A stretch of DNA of 64,000 nucleotides from Iris pallida. Taxonomy: Eukaryota; Streptophyta; Magnoliopsida; Asparagales; Iridaceae. Positions 34,972 through 50,061 of this stretch are shown here, piece by piece; the stretch's first letter is position 1, and every line of letters begins with the position of its first letter. Under the pieces are notes generated by a model. It ran no database searches. It was given only the letters and a program-made list of their open reading frames with translations, and was not told the DNA's origin. Location of the stretch: the NCBI GenBank assembly GCA_029216955.1, contig JANAVB010005597.1, positions 43,023,811-43,087,810 of the forward strand. Reading direction: 5' to 3'. A program made the position numbers and the translations under genes.

Positions 34972-37900
34972 TGTAACGCTCGTCTTGCCGTATCAGTATT
35001 TTATACGGATACGTATTTATTTGAGTAGTATTTCGTATTTATCGATTTGCGTGATATTTTAAAATTTTCCTAAGTGTAGTATTTTTATGACTTGGTTTAA
35101 CTTGGTTTGGTTTAGTTTGGTTCCTTGTGAGGTGAGGTGTATGGTTTAGATTGAGTGGAGAGGAATGAATGGTGGAGATCACCTGAGCTTGTTATATAAG
35201 CCACTTTTTCTCTCCCCCTCCTCATTCACCCTCATTCATTTCTTTTCCACCAAACCCTAGCCATTGGAGAGAGGCAAGTACACCTTGCCGAACCTTGAAC
35301 AAATTTATTTCTGTTTATTCCATCTTCTTCCTTGCATGATTCTAAGCAGGTTTAGAACTTGGAGTTTTCGGTTTTACCGAGTGGATTGTTGTAAATCTAG
35401 CTTTGTGGTAATTTCGGTTTTCATGGGTTTTGATCTGTCAAACTTGCATGTTTTTGTCAACTGATGGTTCCATGTTACATAGAATTTCATCTTACCCAAA
35501 TTTGACCCATGGGAGTCTGGATTTGGGTTCCTATTGTTGTTTGGAGGAGCTTGGATGTCCTGGTATTTTCCATAGACATGTTCTCTGTGAGAGCTGTCAA
35601 TTTTGCTTCTGGCCGCATGAGCACTTTTGCTTCTGGCCGCATGAGCGTTATTTATTGCATGGCCTTTTAATTTAATTGTTTGCAAGCTTGCATGCAACTT
35701 GCCTGAGCCGCATAGGCCATTGGTTATTCCCAGCCGCATGGGCCTTGGTCATTAGCATTAAATAATTGCTTGTATTAAATATTCACCATTAGTATTAATT
35801 ATTTAGCTTTGGCCTTAAGCATAATATCATTTTCTTGCATGCTTATATGCAAGCAGTGAGCCGCATGACTTTATTATTGTACGCATACATTATCAAGCAA
35901 GTGGGCCGCATGGGAAATTTGTGCCTGGCCGCATAGGTTTTTGAAGATGAATGCATTATAATAATATTATATTCCATGCATTAGGCTTCAGCCGCATAGG
36001 CTTTTGAAAATGTGACACTTTTTGCATTTAAGTCCCTATTCCTTATGACTTAATGCCTTTTGCATATAAGTCCTTTTTCATTATTTCGTAATACTTTAAG
36101 TATTGGTCCTTTATGTTCTAATGATTTCCAAAGTGCTGTGCTTAATGACTTTTTGCATTTAGGTCCTTAACATTTAATAGTTTATGCATTTAAGGCCTTC
36201 CCTTGGAAAGGCTAGCCGCATAAGACTTTGTGTGCTTTAAAAGCCTTTTTGCATTTAGGTCCCCTTGGGAGACTCAGCCGCATATGGAGCAATTGAGAGC
36301 CGCATGGCTCACTTGTACTGTGATATTTTTTTTATCTTGCAGAAAAGAAAAAGGAGCCGCATACACTTGCCAATGCATACTTGCCATCAACTGCATGGCC
36401 ATTATTTATTTATTTTTGTTTGTATTTTCATGCAAGCAAATGTGAGACTGAGCCGCATGGCCTCTTCCCACTTGCTGGCCGCATGGCCATTGTACTTTGG
36501 ACTTTGAATTTAATATTGGATCGTCTGGCTTTTATTGAGTTACATGTACTTGCAGGATATATTTTATTATATGTCATCATTGCTTGGCCACGTAAACCAA
36601 TATTTAAATGGTTCACGTGAACCTTTTCTTATTGCATTAATTGTGGGGGGTCCCACATAGCTTCTTTTAGTTGACTTGCTTGCTGAAGTGGGAGTTTGCA
36701 TTTAATGAGGGTCCCACTATCTTTTGTCTTATTTGATTTTATGGCCTATTTATTGTTTCCTGACCACATGGGGTCCCTCCCACTCTTGGCCGCAGGCACA
36801 ATTGTATGCTAGCCGCATATGGCTTGCTGGCCTTAAAGGGTTGACTGATTGCATTTAATTAATTTCGGAGCCGCATGGGTGGCCTCCCACTCTCTTTGAC
36901 CGCATGTTTGTTCTCCCACTTTTGGACCGCATGGGTCCCACTTTGATTGTTTAAATGTTTTATTTGCCTGAACTGTGGTAAGAATTTCTTCCCACTCCCA
37001 ACATGAAAATTGTAGAGTTTCTCCTTGGCTTCAAGAATATATATATATATATTATTAATATATTATTTAATTGTGCAAGTTTCTTCCTTCTTTGATAAAT
37101 GACATGACACGACGGTGACCCGTAGTGGTGCACTCTTGAAATGAACTTGACATGATATTCTTGACATGATATTCTTGACTTGATAATTGACAGTGATAAC
37201 TTGACATGATATGCTTGACCTGATTCTTGATAGTGACCCGCCGTGGTGCACTCTTGACATGATAACTTGAAATGATAAATGATAATTCTTGATAGTGGCC
37301 CGTCGTGGCGCACTCTTGATAAGTAATAATGATAATGATAGTGGCCCGTCGTGGCGCACTCCTGACAAGAATTAATTAGTATCCTGATACCGTGGGTGAT
37401 TGTGTTTGTACAAATGAACCCGTCTCGTCTTGCATCATGTTTAGGACATGAATTCCTGGTTTCCCACGGTCAGGGATTCATACTGAAATGGACTAAGGCT
37501 AATTACTAGAATAATCCAGTAGTTCATGGAGAGACTTTCCCAGTTACCTGTTGCCCCTTTGATCCCGGCCTTATATATATATATATACATGGGATTTGTT
37601 ACTATCCGTCGAGATGAGCGCACTTCCAGCCCGCCGTCGAATGTGGTACCTTAGGACACATGTATCTTACTATAGTGTGTCTGCTATAACATGCTATCTT
37701 TTCCTTTTCTTTGCTGGGGTCATTCAGGTAGTAACAAACGGGTAATTCGACTTGGAAGAATCTCATTGCATCTTGCTAGTAACTAGGCTTGTGATAACCC
37801 TAGTTAGTTAAAGTATCAAGCCGTACTTATTGCTTGGCCGTGATTGATTGAATGGAGTCTAACTCAGTCTAGTCTTGACTTGATCCTGCACAAGATTGTC

Positions 37901-38861
37901 ACATGACCTGATTGTTCATATTCGCCCTGTCCTGTACATGATCGTTACATGTCCTGATTTCTTATTTTATCCTGCCGATAAATGGTGGGAGAAACCAAGT
38001 TCTGTTCAGACGAAGGGTTACAACCCCGGTCCTTGTTTGGTTTACGGGTTGTAACCTGGTTATCTGAATAGTCCCATGGTTATCTCCTCGTATATCATCT
38101 TTCCAGTTCTATTTATTTAACATGTTCTCCAGTTTACTTTTCGTCAAAATGATGATTTACTTACTGTCTTCCTATGTTCGGGATAAGTGCATTGGTACTG
38201 CACGAATCTCGATCCTCCCTTACTTATTGCTTGTTGTTTGCTATTGATTGCTGGTTTTAAGTTCATAGTTCGGCCTCCTTTGTGGTACTTGCTATTTGGG
38301 GTCTGACCCCACTGGTTTTGCATGGCCAGGTTCTAACAGAAGAGCCCGAAGGATCTACCGCAACATCTACTCGACGGTGACCAGCCGGAGCACCAGAGTG
38401 CCTCAGTGGGTTTCTTCTTCATTCTCCCACTGATATGTAAATTCTCCTCTTGTAACGTTTAGCCCCGAGCACGTGTTTAGCTCGTGTTTGGTATTTTCTT
38501 GATATTGTAGCCTACGGGCATAAACATGATATGTGTATTCTAGACTATAGCTAGTCCTTATCATATACGACTAATATTCTAGCTAGTCCTCAGTTCTATG
38601 GTACTGGCTTCATGATCATTCATGTATATATGGTTCGGGACGCCTTACTATTGTATGTATGATGATCGTACTCTTTGCTCTTGTGTAACTGCCTGTGATT
38701 GAGATACCTAGGATTGTTAAACCATAGGATTGACTGATGGCTTGTAAAGTAACCCCCATGTCTTGACAGCTTATACGTGATTTCAGAGTATTAACGTACT
38801 TTGGGATTGCGTAGCTGGCTGTGTCCGCCTCCGTCCAGTATTCTGGTTCTGGGGCGTGACA
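34972..38861 (+). repeat. 3' LTR of the LARD
   Basis: A 3890-bp LTR from TGTAACGCTCGTC to GGTTCTGGGGCGTGACA, closely matching the 5' LTR with scattered substitutions and small indels. TATA box at 35193, hairpin 1 at 37448-37481, hairpin 2 with perfect 11-bp arms at 38016-38026 and 38046-38056. Confidence 0.92.
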
Positions 38862-38904
38862 CACACACCCCCTCACATGATGCCCTCTACCTATCACTCT
38901 AGGT

Positions 38905-40245
<1,341 letters not shown>

Positions 40246-40798
40246 TATCCGTCTAGGGGTGAGCATTCGGTTTATTCGGTTCAAATCGAACCGAATAACC
40301 GAAAACCGAATTGGACCGAAAACGGAATAAGCAAAACCGAAACCGAACCGAATTGATCCATAACCGAATCAAACCGAACCGAATTAAATCGGTTCGGTTT
40401 TCGGTTTATTCGGTTTATTTAATTTTTCGGTTTATTTGCAATTTTTTTTGTTAATATATATAGTAACTAAATATACCTAAATTTATTAACTATATACCTA
40501 TAGTATATACACATGTATATTCGGTATATACCTATATATATTAATACATGTGTGTGTATATATAGTATATACATATATATATATATATATAGTAACTAAT
40601 TTTTCTTATTCGGTTTTCGGTTTTAGACCGAAACCGAAACCGAAACCCAAAACCGAAACCGAAACCGAATAAGAAAATTTAGTATTTTCAAAACCAAAAC
40701 CGAACCGAATTTTTTTAAACCGAACCGAATCTCTTATTCGGTTCGGTTCGGTTGGGTTTTCGGTCCAAAACCGAATAATGCTCACCCCTATATCCGTC
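40246..40798. mobile_element. hAT-type MITE with 8-bp target-site duplication
   Basis: The element at 40254-40790 (537 bp) begins TAGGGGTGAGCATT and ends in its reverse complement. TATCCGTC flanks it exactly on both sides (40246-40253 and 40791-40798). An 8-bp duplication is the mark of the hAT superfamily. The interior is full of CCGAA/TTCGG words that fold on themselves, with a TATATAC-rich centre. It encodes no transposase. Confidence 0.92.
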
Positions 40799-41211
40799 GA
40801 AATTCACCGTATCGACCACTTTGCAAATTCTCCAATTACTTTGTGCACGCTCGTCAGATCGAGACGAAACTTGCGCCAACAAGATTGTATCATTTTTCTG
40901 GTCATGTATGCCAAGTTTGGTCCGATTCTGAGACAGTTGATTGGATCGCCGTTTCGCGGGCCCCACGATCCGATTCAACGGGTGATTTTATGCACGGCCC
41001 GCCGGAATCCAACTTTGGACATACGGTTGGGTTCATATCGTCAAACCAGATCTGTAGACATGTAGTTTGACGGCTTTAGAGACCATTAACTCTGGCACAC
41101 TTTTCGGTGCAAAGCGGGTCCAACGACGGACACCGTTTTGACCCAAAATTACCGTTTTGTCCCTGTATCCAGAATTGGACTTAAGGACAGACGATCCTAG
41201 CAAATTTGACT
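40799..41211 (+). repeat. Old LTR-derived sequence, right of the MITE
   Basis: Continues the interrupted LTR. 41100-41205 resembles 1620-1720 of the LARD LTR: both have a block reading CCAAAATTACCGTTTTG and then a CC-TGT-TCC-AATTGGACTT-like pattern. It stops abruptly at the N run; the same sequence continues unbroken past 57006. Confidence 0.6.
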
Positions 41212-41224
41212 NNNNNNNNNNNNN
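41212..41224. other. Assembly gap (13 N)
   Basis: Unknown bases. The sequence left of the gap is repeated at 57006 and the sequence right of it starts a repeat of 25346, so the gap marks a contig join. Confidence 0.99.
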
Positions 41225-42688
41225 TTGTTCTCCCTTCCAGTGTGGCCTTGATGGCCAGTATGCAAGTTCATCCACTTAGTCGAGAGATCCGGATGGCGCA
41301 TCGGCAGATTCCAAGCTTGAGCGACTCAGAGCAGAGTGTGGCAGGACGAAGACCAGAGTTATGTATTCATGAGGATGGTACACTTCGACATGGTAAGCGT
41401 CTTTGTGTACCCAGCGAAGATATCCGCAGGAGATCATGTCAGAAGCGCACAGTTTGCAGTATTCCATCCATCCCGGCAGTACGAAGATGTACCGTGATAT
41501 CCGACAGTATTTCTGGTGGAGTGGCATGAAGCGGGAGATAGCTCGGTTTGCCTTTCGGTGTTGGTTTGCCAACAAGTTAAAGCCGAACATCAGAGACCGG
41601 CTGGACTTCTTCAGCCCTTACCGATTCCAGAATGGAAGTGGGAGCATGTGACCATGGATTTTGTGACTGGACTACCTAGATCCCCAGCTGGTAGAGATGC
41701 TATCTGGGTTATAGTTGACAGGCTCACGAAAGTGGCTCACTTTCTTCCATTCAGAGTTGGTCAGTCGACGGCTCAGTTAGCAGAGATGTACCTCAGGCAG
41801 ATTGTCAGATTGCACGGTGTGCCAATCAGTATCACCTCGGACCGAGATTTAAGATTTATGTCGCACTTTTGGCGTAGCTTGCAAGAGAGTTTGGAAACTC
41901 ATCTCCAGTTCAGTTCAACATATCACCCGCAGACAGATGGCCAGTCGGAGCGCACGATTCGACCTTGAAGACATGTTGCGGTCTTGCACACTTGACTTCG
42001 GTTTCATGGGAAGATCGCTTGCACCTGGTGGAATTCTCGTACAACATTCCAGGCCAGTATTCAGATGGCACCGTTCGCGGCACTGTATGGTAGGAAGTGC
42101 AGATCCCCGCTAGCCTGGGATGATATTGGAGAGAGACAGATGCTCGGTCCAGAAATGATTGCCCAGACAGTTGAAGTGGTCAGGCGAGTCAGAGATCATC
42201 TTCGAGTTGCCCAAGATCGCCAGCGCCATTGGGCCGATTCTTATCGGCGCCCTCTCAAGTTTTCGGTCGACGATCATGTATTCCTGAGGATTTCGCCTAA
42301 CCGTGGCGTCATTCGTTTCGGCGTACGGGACAAGCTTAGTCCTAGGTATATAGGACCGTTTGACATTATGGAGCGAGTAGGAGATGTATCCTATCGTCTC
42401 GTTCTTCCACCGTCGCTAAGCGAGGTGCATGACGTGTTCCATGTATCCCAATTACGACGGTATATTCCGGACCCGAGCCACATCCTGGATCATTCGAAAT
42501 TAGTTGTTGGTACCAACCTTTCGTATGAGGAGAGGCCCGTGTCTATATTGGACCGGAGAGAGAAGATCCTCAAGAACAAGACTATCAAGTTAGTCCGAGT
42601 TGCTTGGGGTCATCACTCTTTGGGAGAGTCAACATGGGAGCGTGAGGATGATATCCGATCGCGATATCCTGACTTGTTTGACTCGTGA
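41225..42688 (+). pseudogene. Tekay integrase and chromodomain, second copy, broken by small indels
   Basis: Corresponds to residues from about 770 to the end of the 23038-26826 polyprotein. Frame breaks fall near 41272-41300, 41338, 41427, 41562, 41961, 42003 and 42046. From 42065 the frame is open to the stop at 42686-42688 and covers the chromodomain. The catalytic core motifs are visible in separate frames. Because the breaks cluster at the contig start, they may be consensus errors and not true mutations. Confidence 0.8.
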
Positions 42689-42847
42689 GGTATAATATCT
42701 TTCTTATGCCTCATGCCTTCGATTCCTTGCTTGAATGAGTGATTGTCTGCCTAGTTATAGCTTGCATGTGATTAACGTAGCTTGTCATTGCTCCTCTAGT
42801 CTCTTGATTAAATTCTGAGGACAGAATTCTTTTAAGGTGGGTAGAGT

Positions 42848-45510
42848 TGTAATACCTGTGGTTCGTATTACGTATTTCTGGAATACGTGTACGTATTTAT
42901 TCTTGTATTGTATGATTTCCTTGCTTAATTTTCTCCCTGGGCTTGGTTTATTCTCGGTTTGGGTTGGCTTGGTTCGGTTTGGGGTTGCTCTTGGTTCATC
43001 ATGAACTAAGGGGTGAACCCCCTACCTACCACCACCACTCATATTTATTACCTATTCTTCTTCTCTCTTCATTAACTCTTCTTCCTTCTCCATTAAACCC
43101 CCACCAACCAAGAACCCCTTAGACAAGTGCAACTTGCTTCCACAAGAGAGCCCATTTTTATTGTTCCATTAGCTTCTCCTTATGTTTCTAAGACACATTA
43201 GAACTTGTCATTTTCCATTTTGAGGCTTTAATTTTTGTAGATCTAGAAGTTAGTTATTTTCGGATTTTGGTGGTTTTGATCTATCAAAATTTTTTGTTTT
43301 CAAGTTTTGATGGTTCCATGTTGTAGAGAATTTTATTCTACCCAATTTTGACCTTTGAAAAGTTAGATTTGGACTTGTTTTGACCAAGTTATGGACTTTT
43401 GAAACCTTGGGTTCAACCATGGAGTTCTTGCTGATTTGGAGAAGACAGTGAGCAGTATGCGCGAGCTTTTTAGCTTGCGCCACTGAGCTGCGTGTGTCTT
43501 TAGCGCAGCGCAGTCTACCTCATATGCTGCCTTGATGAGGAGTCGTATGGACCTCATACGCTGCCTTGATGAGGAGTCGTATGGAGTACATACGCTGCCT
43601 TGATGAGGAGTCGTATGGAGTACATACGCTGCTTTGATGAAGTCGTATGGACCTCATACGCTGCCTTGATGAGGAGTCGTATGGACCTCATACGCTGCCT
43701 TGAAGAGGAGTCGTATGGAGTACATATGCTGCCTTTTGGAAGCGTATGTCTTGCATACGCTGACTTGAGCGTAGCCTGACCTGAGCGTAACCTGACCTGA
43801 GCGTAGCCTGACCTGAGCGTAGCCTGACCTGAGCGTAGCCTGACTTGAGCGTAGCCTGACCTGAGCGTAGCCTGACTTGAGCGTAGCCTGACTTGAGCGC
43901 AGCCTGATATTTAGGCGCAACTGGACCTGACCCTACTTACCCTGGATCTTCTATAGCCCTTTTGTCCTGAACTTGATAATCACGAATTTACTTGATATGT
44001 TTGGAATTGATAATTGAGCATGATGTGATAGTGACCCGTAGTGGTGCACTCCTAACATAATAACCTGACATGACCTGATAGTGATCCGTCGTGGCGCATT
44101 CCTGACAAGTACACTTGGCATGATAACCTGACATGATTATCTCGAATAGCTGCTGCGATGGCTACCTGACATGACATGACCTGTATAATTAATCTGGACA
44201 CCGTGGGCGATTGTGTTTGTATAAATAAACCAGTCCTATCTTGCATCATGTCTAGGACAGGGACTCCTGAGTACCACGGTCAGGAGTACCTACTAAAATG
44301 GACTAAGGCTAATAACTAGATTAATATATTAGTCATGACGAGATTTCCCAGCTACAGACAATCCCGTTACCTGGGCACGCCTTGGGATCTGTAGTCTGCC
44401 GTCGAGTAGGGCACATTTCCAGCACACTGTCATGTGTTGCACCCTTCAAGCTACCTAAGGGTACATTCGTTTCCTGGACGATGTACCCACCTGAATTCAA
44501 CTCTAAATCCTTCAACCCGGGTAACCTGGATGGTCTGCAGGGCTTGTGGCTGTGGAATAATCTCACTGCATCTTGTTAGTAATTGGGCTTGTGACAACCC
44601 TAGTTAGTTAAAGTATCAAGTCGTAATTCTTGCTTGGCCGTGAAGTGATTGGACGGAGTCTAACCAGTCTAGTCTTGTCCTGATCCAGTTCCAGATTATT
44701 GAATGACTAGAATGCTTGTATTTATTTTACCGATAAATGGTGAGAATTTCAAGTTCTGTTCAGACGAAGGGTTACAACCCCGGTCCTTGTTTGGTTTACG
44801 GGTTGTAACCTGGTTATCTGAATAGTTCCATGGTTATCTCGTCGTATATCATCCTGATGTATTTTCTTTATTTTCAGTTCTTACTTTTATCTATATCTTG
44901 TGCTGATTGCTGGTTTTAGTTCTTAAGTGAAGCCTCCTTTGTGGCACTTGCTCTTTCTGGGGTCTGACCCAGCTGGTTTTGTGTGGCCAGATTTCGGAGC
45001 AGCTCCAGAGGATCTACCGACCTTCCTGCCAGATGGTGAACACTAGAAGGAATCCCGACAACGAGTGGGTTTTATTTTGGCTCTCCCACTCTATTGTAAA
45101 AATATTCTTTTGAGGCGTTTAGCCGACGAGCACCTGTTTAGCTCGATTGTACTTACTTACTGTCTGCCTACGGGCTGTAACATGATTAACAGATCCTAGG
45201 GTTGATCATGTATGACTAAACTCTTGCTATTCCTGACATTTTGTAACGACTAGCTTCATGATCAACTGAATATGTAATGTTTGGGATGCCTTACTATTGT
45301 ATATTTAATGATCATATATCTTGTGACTTTTACTTACTTGCTTGTAGTTGAGACACTAGGCTTGTTCATGACCTTAAGAGACTGTTGGCTTGTAGATAAA
45401 CCCTCATGTATCTAGACAGTCGTGACCGTACAGCGAGATGGATTCCATTTCATATACGTAGCTGGCTATGTCTGCCCCCGCTCTCCGTATTCTGGTTCTG
45501 GGGCGTGACA
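42848..45510 (+). repeat. Tekay 3' LTR, second copy
   Basis: TGTAATACCTGTGG to GGGGCGTGACA, followed by the same AAATA as at 29659. Carries the same 34-bp and 16-bp arrays with small length changes. Confidence 0.85.
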
Positions 45511-46186
45511 AAATACATGATTGCCAGTTCACTGTTAGTTTAGAATTCCTTTGGGTGAATGAAATTCGAATGGATTGATTTAGTATATCAAACTGTCAAT
45601 GAAATTGATTGGCATATTAACTGTCAATTGATTCCTGGAAATTACTTCTATTGACTGTCAATGTTAAGTTAACTATGGAGTCATGCATATTTCCTTTACT
45701 GTCAACTCCTATTCCCACATGACACTGTCAATTGTTTCACTTTGAACTGTCAATTTAGTTCCATGTTGGTTAATATATAACTGTCATTTGATTTCTTATT
45801 TTAAAACTGAATTAAAGTTTAGATTTCCATGTTAAATCCATGTGCATGAGTTTAGTTCACTGTAATGTGGGGGTTTGTGTTGGATGTAGGAAATTGGGTT
45901 TTGGGATGATATGAATTTCGAAATTGGTTGGGATAGTATAAACTGTCATTGTATTTCTGAGCTTGTACACTGATTTTCAGTTTCAAATAACAACTCTCTA
46001 CACATGATACAACCTCACTCTACACACACACACACACACATGTATCATCACTGTTACACCTTAAACCAATTGACCCTATCACTACACTACCACACCCACA
46101 TGATACACATTGCTAGCTAAGACACTGAATTTTCTCCATGTGTAGCACACACCCACAGCGATGTATATTCAACTCTCTACACACAC
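45511..46186 (+). repeat. Old LTR-like sequence, second copy
   Basis: Copy of 29659-30339 with a few short deletions. No coding signal. Confidence 0.6.
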
Positions 46187-49100
46187 TGTAATGCTCGTCT
46201 TGCCGTATCAGTATTTTATACGGATACGTATTTATTTGAGTAGTATTTCGTATTTATCGATTTGCGTGATATTTTAAAATTTTCCTAAGTGTAGGATTTT
46301 CATGACTTGGTTTAACTTGGTTTGGTTTAGTTTGGTTCCTTGTGAGGTGAGGTGTATGGTTTAGATTGAGTGGAGAGGAATGAATGGTGGAGATCACCTG
46401 AGCTTGTTATATAAGCCACTTTTTCTTCCCCCTCCTCATTCACCCTCATTCATTTCTTTTTCACCAAACCCTAGCCATTGGAGAGAGGCAAGTACACCTT
46501 GCCGAACCTTGAACAAATTTATTTCTGTTTGTTCCATCTTCTTCCTTGCATGATTCTAAGCAGGTTTAGAACTTGGAGTTTTCGGTTTTACCGAGTGGAT
46601 TGTTGTAGATCTAGCTTTGTGGTAATTTCGGTTTTCATGGGTTTTGATCTGTCAAACTTGCATGTTTTTGTCAACTGATGGTTCCATGTTACATAGAATT
46701 TCATCTTACCCAAATTTGACCCATGGGAGTCTGGATTTGGGTTCCTATTGTTGTTTGGAGGAGCTTGGATGTCCTGGTATTTTCCATAGACATGTTCTCT
46801 GTGAGAGCTGTCAATTTTGCTTCTGGCCGCATGAGCACTTTTGCTTCTGGCCGCATGAGCGTTATTTATTGCATGGCCTTTTAATTTAATTGTTTGCAAG
46901 CTTGCATGCAACTTGCCTGAGCCGCATAGGCCATTGGTTATTCCCAGCCGCATGGGCCTTGGTCATTAGCATTAAATAATTGCTTGTATTAAATATTCAC
47001 CATTAGTATTAATTATTTAGCTTTGGCCTTAAGCATAATATCATTTTCTTGCATGCTTATATGCAAGCAGTGAGCCGCATGACTTTATTATTGTACGCAT
47101 ACATTATCAAGCAAGTGGGCCGCATGGGAAATTTGTGCCTGGCCGCATAGGTTTTTGAAGATGAATGCATTATAATAATATTATATTCCATGCATTAGGC
47201 TTCAGCCGCATAGGCTTTTGAAAATGTGACACTTTTTGCATTTAAGTCCCTATTCCTTATGACTTAATGCCTTTTGCATATAAGTCATTTTTCATTATTT
47301 CGTAATACTTTAAGTATTGGTCCTTTATGTTCTAATGATTTCCAAAGTGCTGTGCTTAATGACTTTTTGTATTTAGGTCCTTAACATTTAATAGTTTATG
47401 CATTTAAGGCCTTCCCTTGGACAGGCTAGCCGCATAAGACTTTGTGTGCTTTAAAAGCCTTTTTGCATTTAGGTCCCCTTGGGAGACTCAGCCGCATATG
47501 GAGCAATTGAGAGCCGCATGGCTCACTTGTACTGTGATATTTTTTTTATCTTGCAGAAAAGAAAAAGGAGCCGCATACACTTGCCAATGCATACTTGCCA
47601 TCAACTGCATGGCCATTATTTATTTATTTTTGTTTGTATTTTCATACAAGCAAATGTGAGACTGAGCCGCATGGCCTCTTCCCACTTGCTGGCCGCATGG
47701 CCATTGTACTTTGGACTTTGAATTTAATATTGGATCGCCTGGCTTTTATTGAGTTGCCTGTACTTGCAGGATATATTTTATTATATGTCATCATTGCTTG
47801 GCCACGTGAACGAATATTTAAATGGTTCACGTGAACCTTTTCTTATTGCATTAATTGTGGGGGGTCCCACATAGCTTCTTTTAGTTGACTTGCTTGCTGA
47901 AGTGGGAGTTTGCATTTAATGAGGGTCCCACTATCTTTTGTCTTATTTGATTTTATGGCCTATTTATTGTTTCCTGACCACATGGGGTCCCTCCCACTCT
48001 TGGCCGCAGGCACAATTGTATGCTAGCCGCATATGGCTTGCTGGCCTTAAAGGGTTGACTGATTGTATTTAATTAATTTCGGAGCCGCATGGGTGGCCTC
48101 CCACTCTCTTTGACCGCATGTTTGTTCTCCCACTTTTGGACCGCATGGGTCCCACTTTGATTGTTTAAATTTTTATTTGCCTGAATTGTGGTCAGAATTT
48201 CTTCCCACTCCCAACATGAAAATTGTAGAGTTTCTCCTTGGCTTCAAGAATATATATATTATTAATATATTATTATTTAATTGTGCAAGTTTCTTCCTTC
48301 TTTAATAAATGACATGACACGACGGTGACCCGTAGTGGTGCACTCTTGAAATGAACTTGACATGATATTTTTGAAATGATATTCTTGACTTGATAATTGA
48401 CAGTGATAACTTGACATGATATGCTTGACCTGATTCTTGATAGTGACCCGCCGTGGTGCACTCTTGACATGATAACTTGAAATGATAAATGATAATTCTT
48501 GATAGTGGCCCGTCGTGGCGCACTCTTGATAAGTAATAATGATAATGATAGTAGCCCGTCATGGCGCACTCCTGACAAGAATTAATTAGTATCCTGACAC
48601 CGTGGGTGATTGTGTTTGTACAAATGAACCCGTCTCGTCTTGCATCATGTCTAGGACATGAATCCCTGGTTTCCCACGGTCAGGGATTCATACTGAAATG
48701 GACTAAGGCTAATTACTAGAATAATCCAGTAGTTCATGGAGAGACTTTCCAGTTACCTGTTGCCCCTTTGATCCCGGCCTTATATATATATACATGATTT
48801 GTTGCTATCCGTCGAGATGAGCGCACTTCCAGCCCGCCGTCGAGTGTGGTACCTTAGGACACATGTATCTTACTACAGTGTGTCTGCTATAACATGCTAT
48901 CTTTTCCTTTTCTTTGCTGGGGTCATTCAGGTAGTAACAAACGGGTAATTGGACTTGGAAGAATCTCATTGCATCTTGCTAGTAACTAGGCCTGTGATAA
49001 CCCTAGTTAGTTAAAGTATCAAGCCGTACTTATTGCTTGGCCGTGATTGATTGAATGGAGTCTAACTCAGTCTAGTCTTGACTTGATCCTGCAAAGATTG

Positions 49101-50061
49101 TCACATGACTTGATTGTTCATATTCGCCCTGTCCTGTACATGATCGTTATATGTCCTGATTTCTTATTTTATCCTGCCGATAAATGGTGGGAGAAACCAA
49201 GTTCTGTTCAGACGAAGGTTTACAACCCCGGTCCTTGTTTGGTTTACGGGTTATAACCTGGTTATCTGAATAGTCCCATGGTTATCTCCTCGTATATCAC
49301 CTTTCCAGTTCTATTTATTTAACATGTTCTCCAGTTTACTTTTCGTCAAAATGATGATTTACTTACTGTCTTCCTATGTTCGGGATAAGTGCATTGGTAC
49401 TGCACGAATCTCGATCCTCCCTTACTTATTGCTTGTTGTTTGCTATTGATTGCTGGTTTTAAGTTCATAGTTCGGCCTCCTTTGTGGTACTTGCTATTTG
49501 GGGTCTGACCCCACTGGTTTTGCATGGCCAGGTTCTAATAGAAGAGCCCGAAGGATCTACCGCAACATCTACTCGACGGTGACCAGCCGGAGCACCAGAG
49601 TGCCTCAGTGGGTTTCTTCTTCATTCTCCCACTGATATGTAAATTCTCCTCTTGTAACGTTTAGCCCCGAGCACGTGTTTAGCTCGTGTTTGGTATTTTC
49701 TTGATATTGTAGCCTACGAGCATAAACATGATATGTGTATTCTAGACTATAGCTAGTCCTTATCATGTACGACTAATATTCTAGCTAGTCCTCAGTTCTA
49801 TGGTACTGGCTTCATGATCATTCATGTATATGGTTCGGGACGCCTTACTATTGTATGTATGAGGATCGTACTCTTTGCTCTTGTGTAACTGCCTGTGTTT
49901 GAGATACCTAGGATTGTTAAACCATAGGATTGACTGATGGCTTGTAAAGTAACCCCCATGTCTTGACAGCTTATACGTGATTTCAGAGTATTAACGTACT
50001 TTGGAATTGCGTAGCTGGCTGTGTCCGCCTCCGTCCAGTATTCTGGTTCTAGGGCGTGACA
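46187..50061 (+). repeat. LARD 5' LTR, second copy
   Basis: Copy of 30340-34222, including the GCCGCAT array and hairpin 1, with small deletions such as in the leader near 46425. Confidence 0.85.

Larger units (their letters stand above)
30335..38866 (+). mobile_element. Non-autonomous LARD with short interior, full span with target-site duplication
   Basis: Two LTRs (30340-34222 and 34972-38861) enclose only 749 bp. CACAC directly precedes the first LTR (30335-30339) and follows the second (38862-38866). The site is CA-rich, so the duplication is weaker evidence than usual, but the LTR ends themselves are clear. No protein of its own is encoded. Confidence 0.88.
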
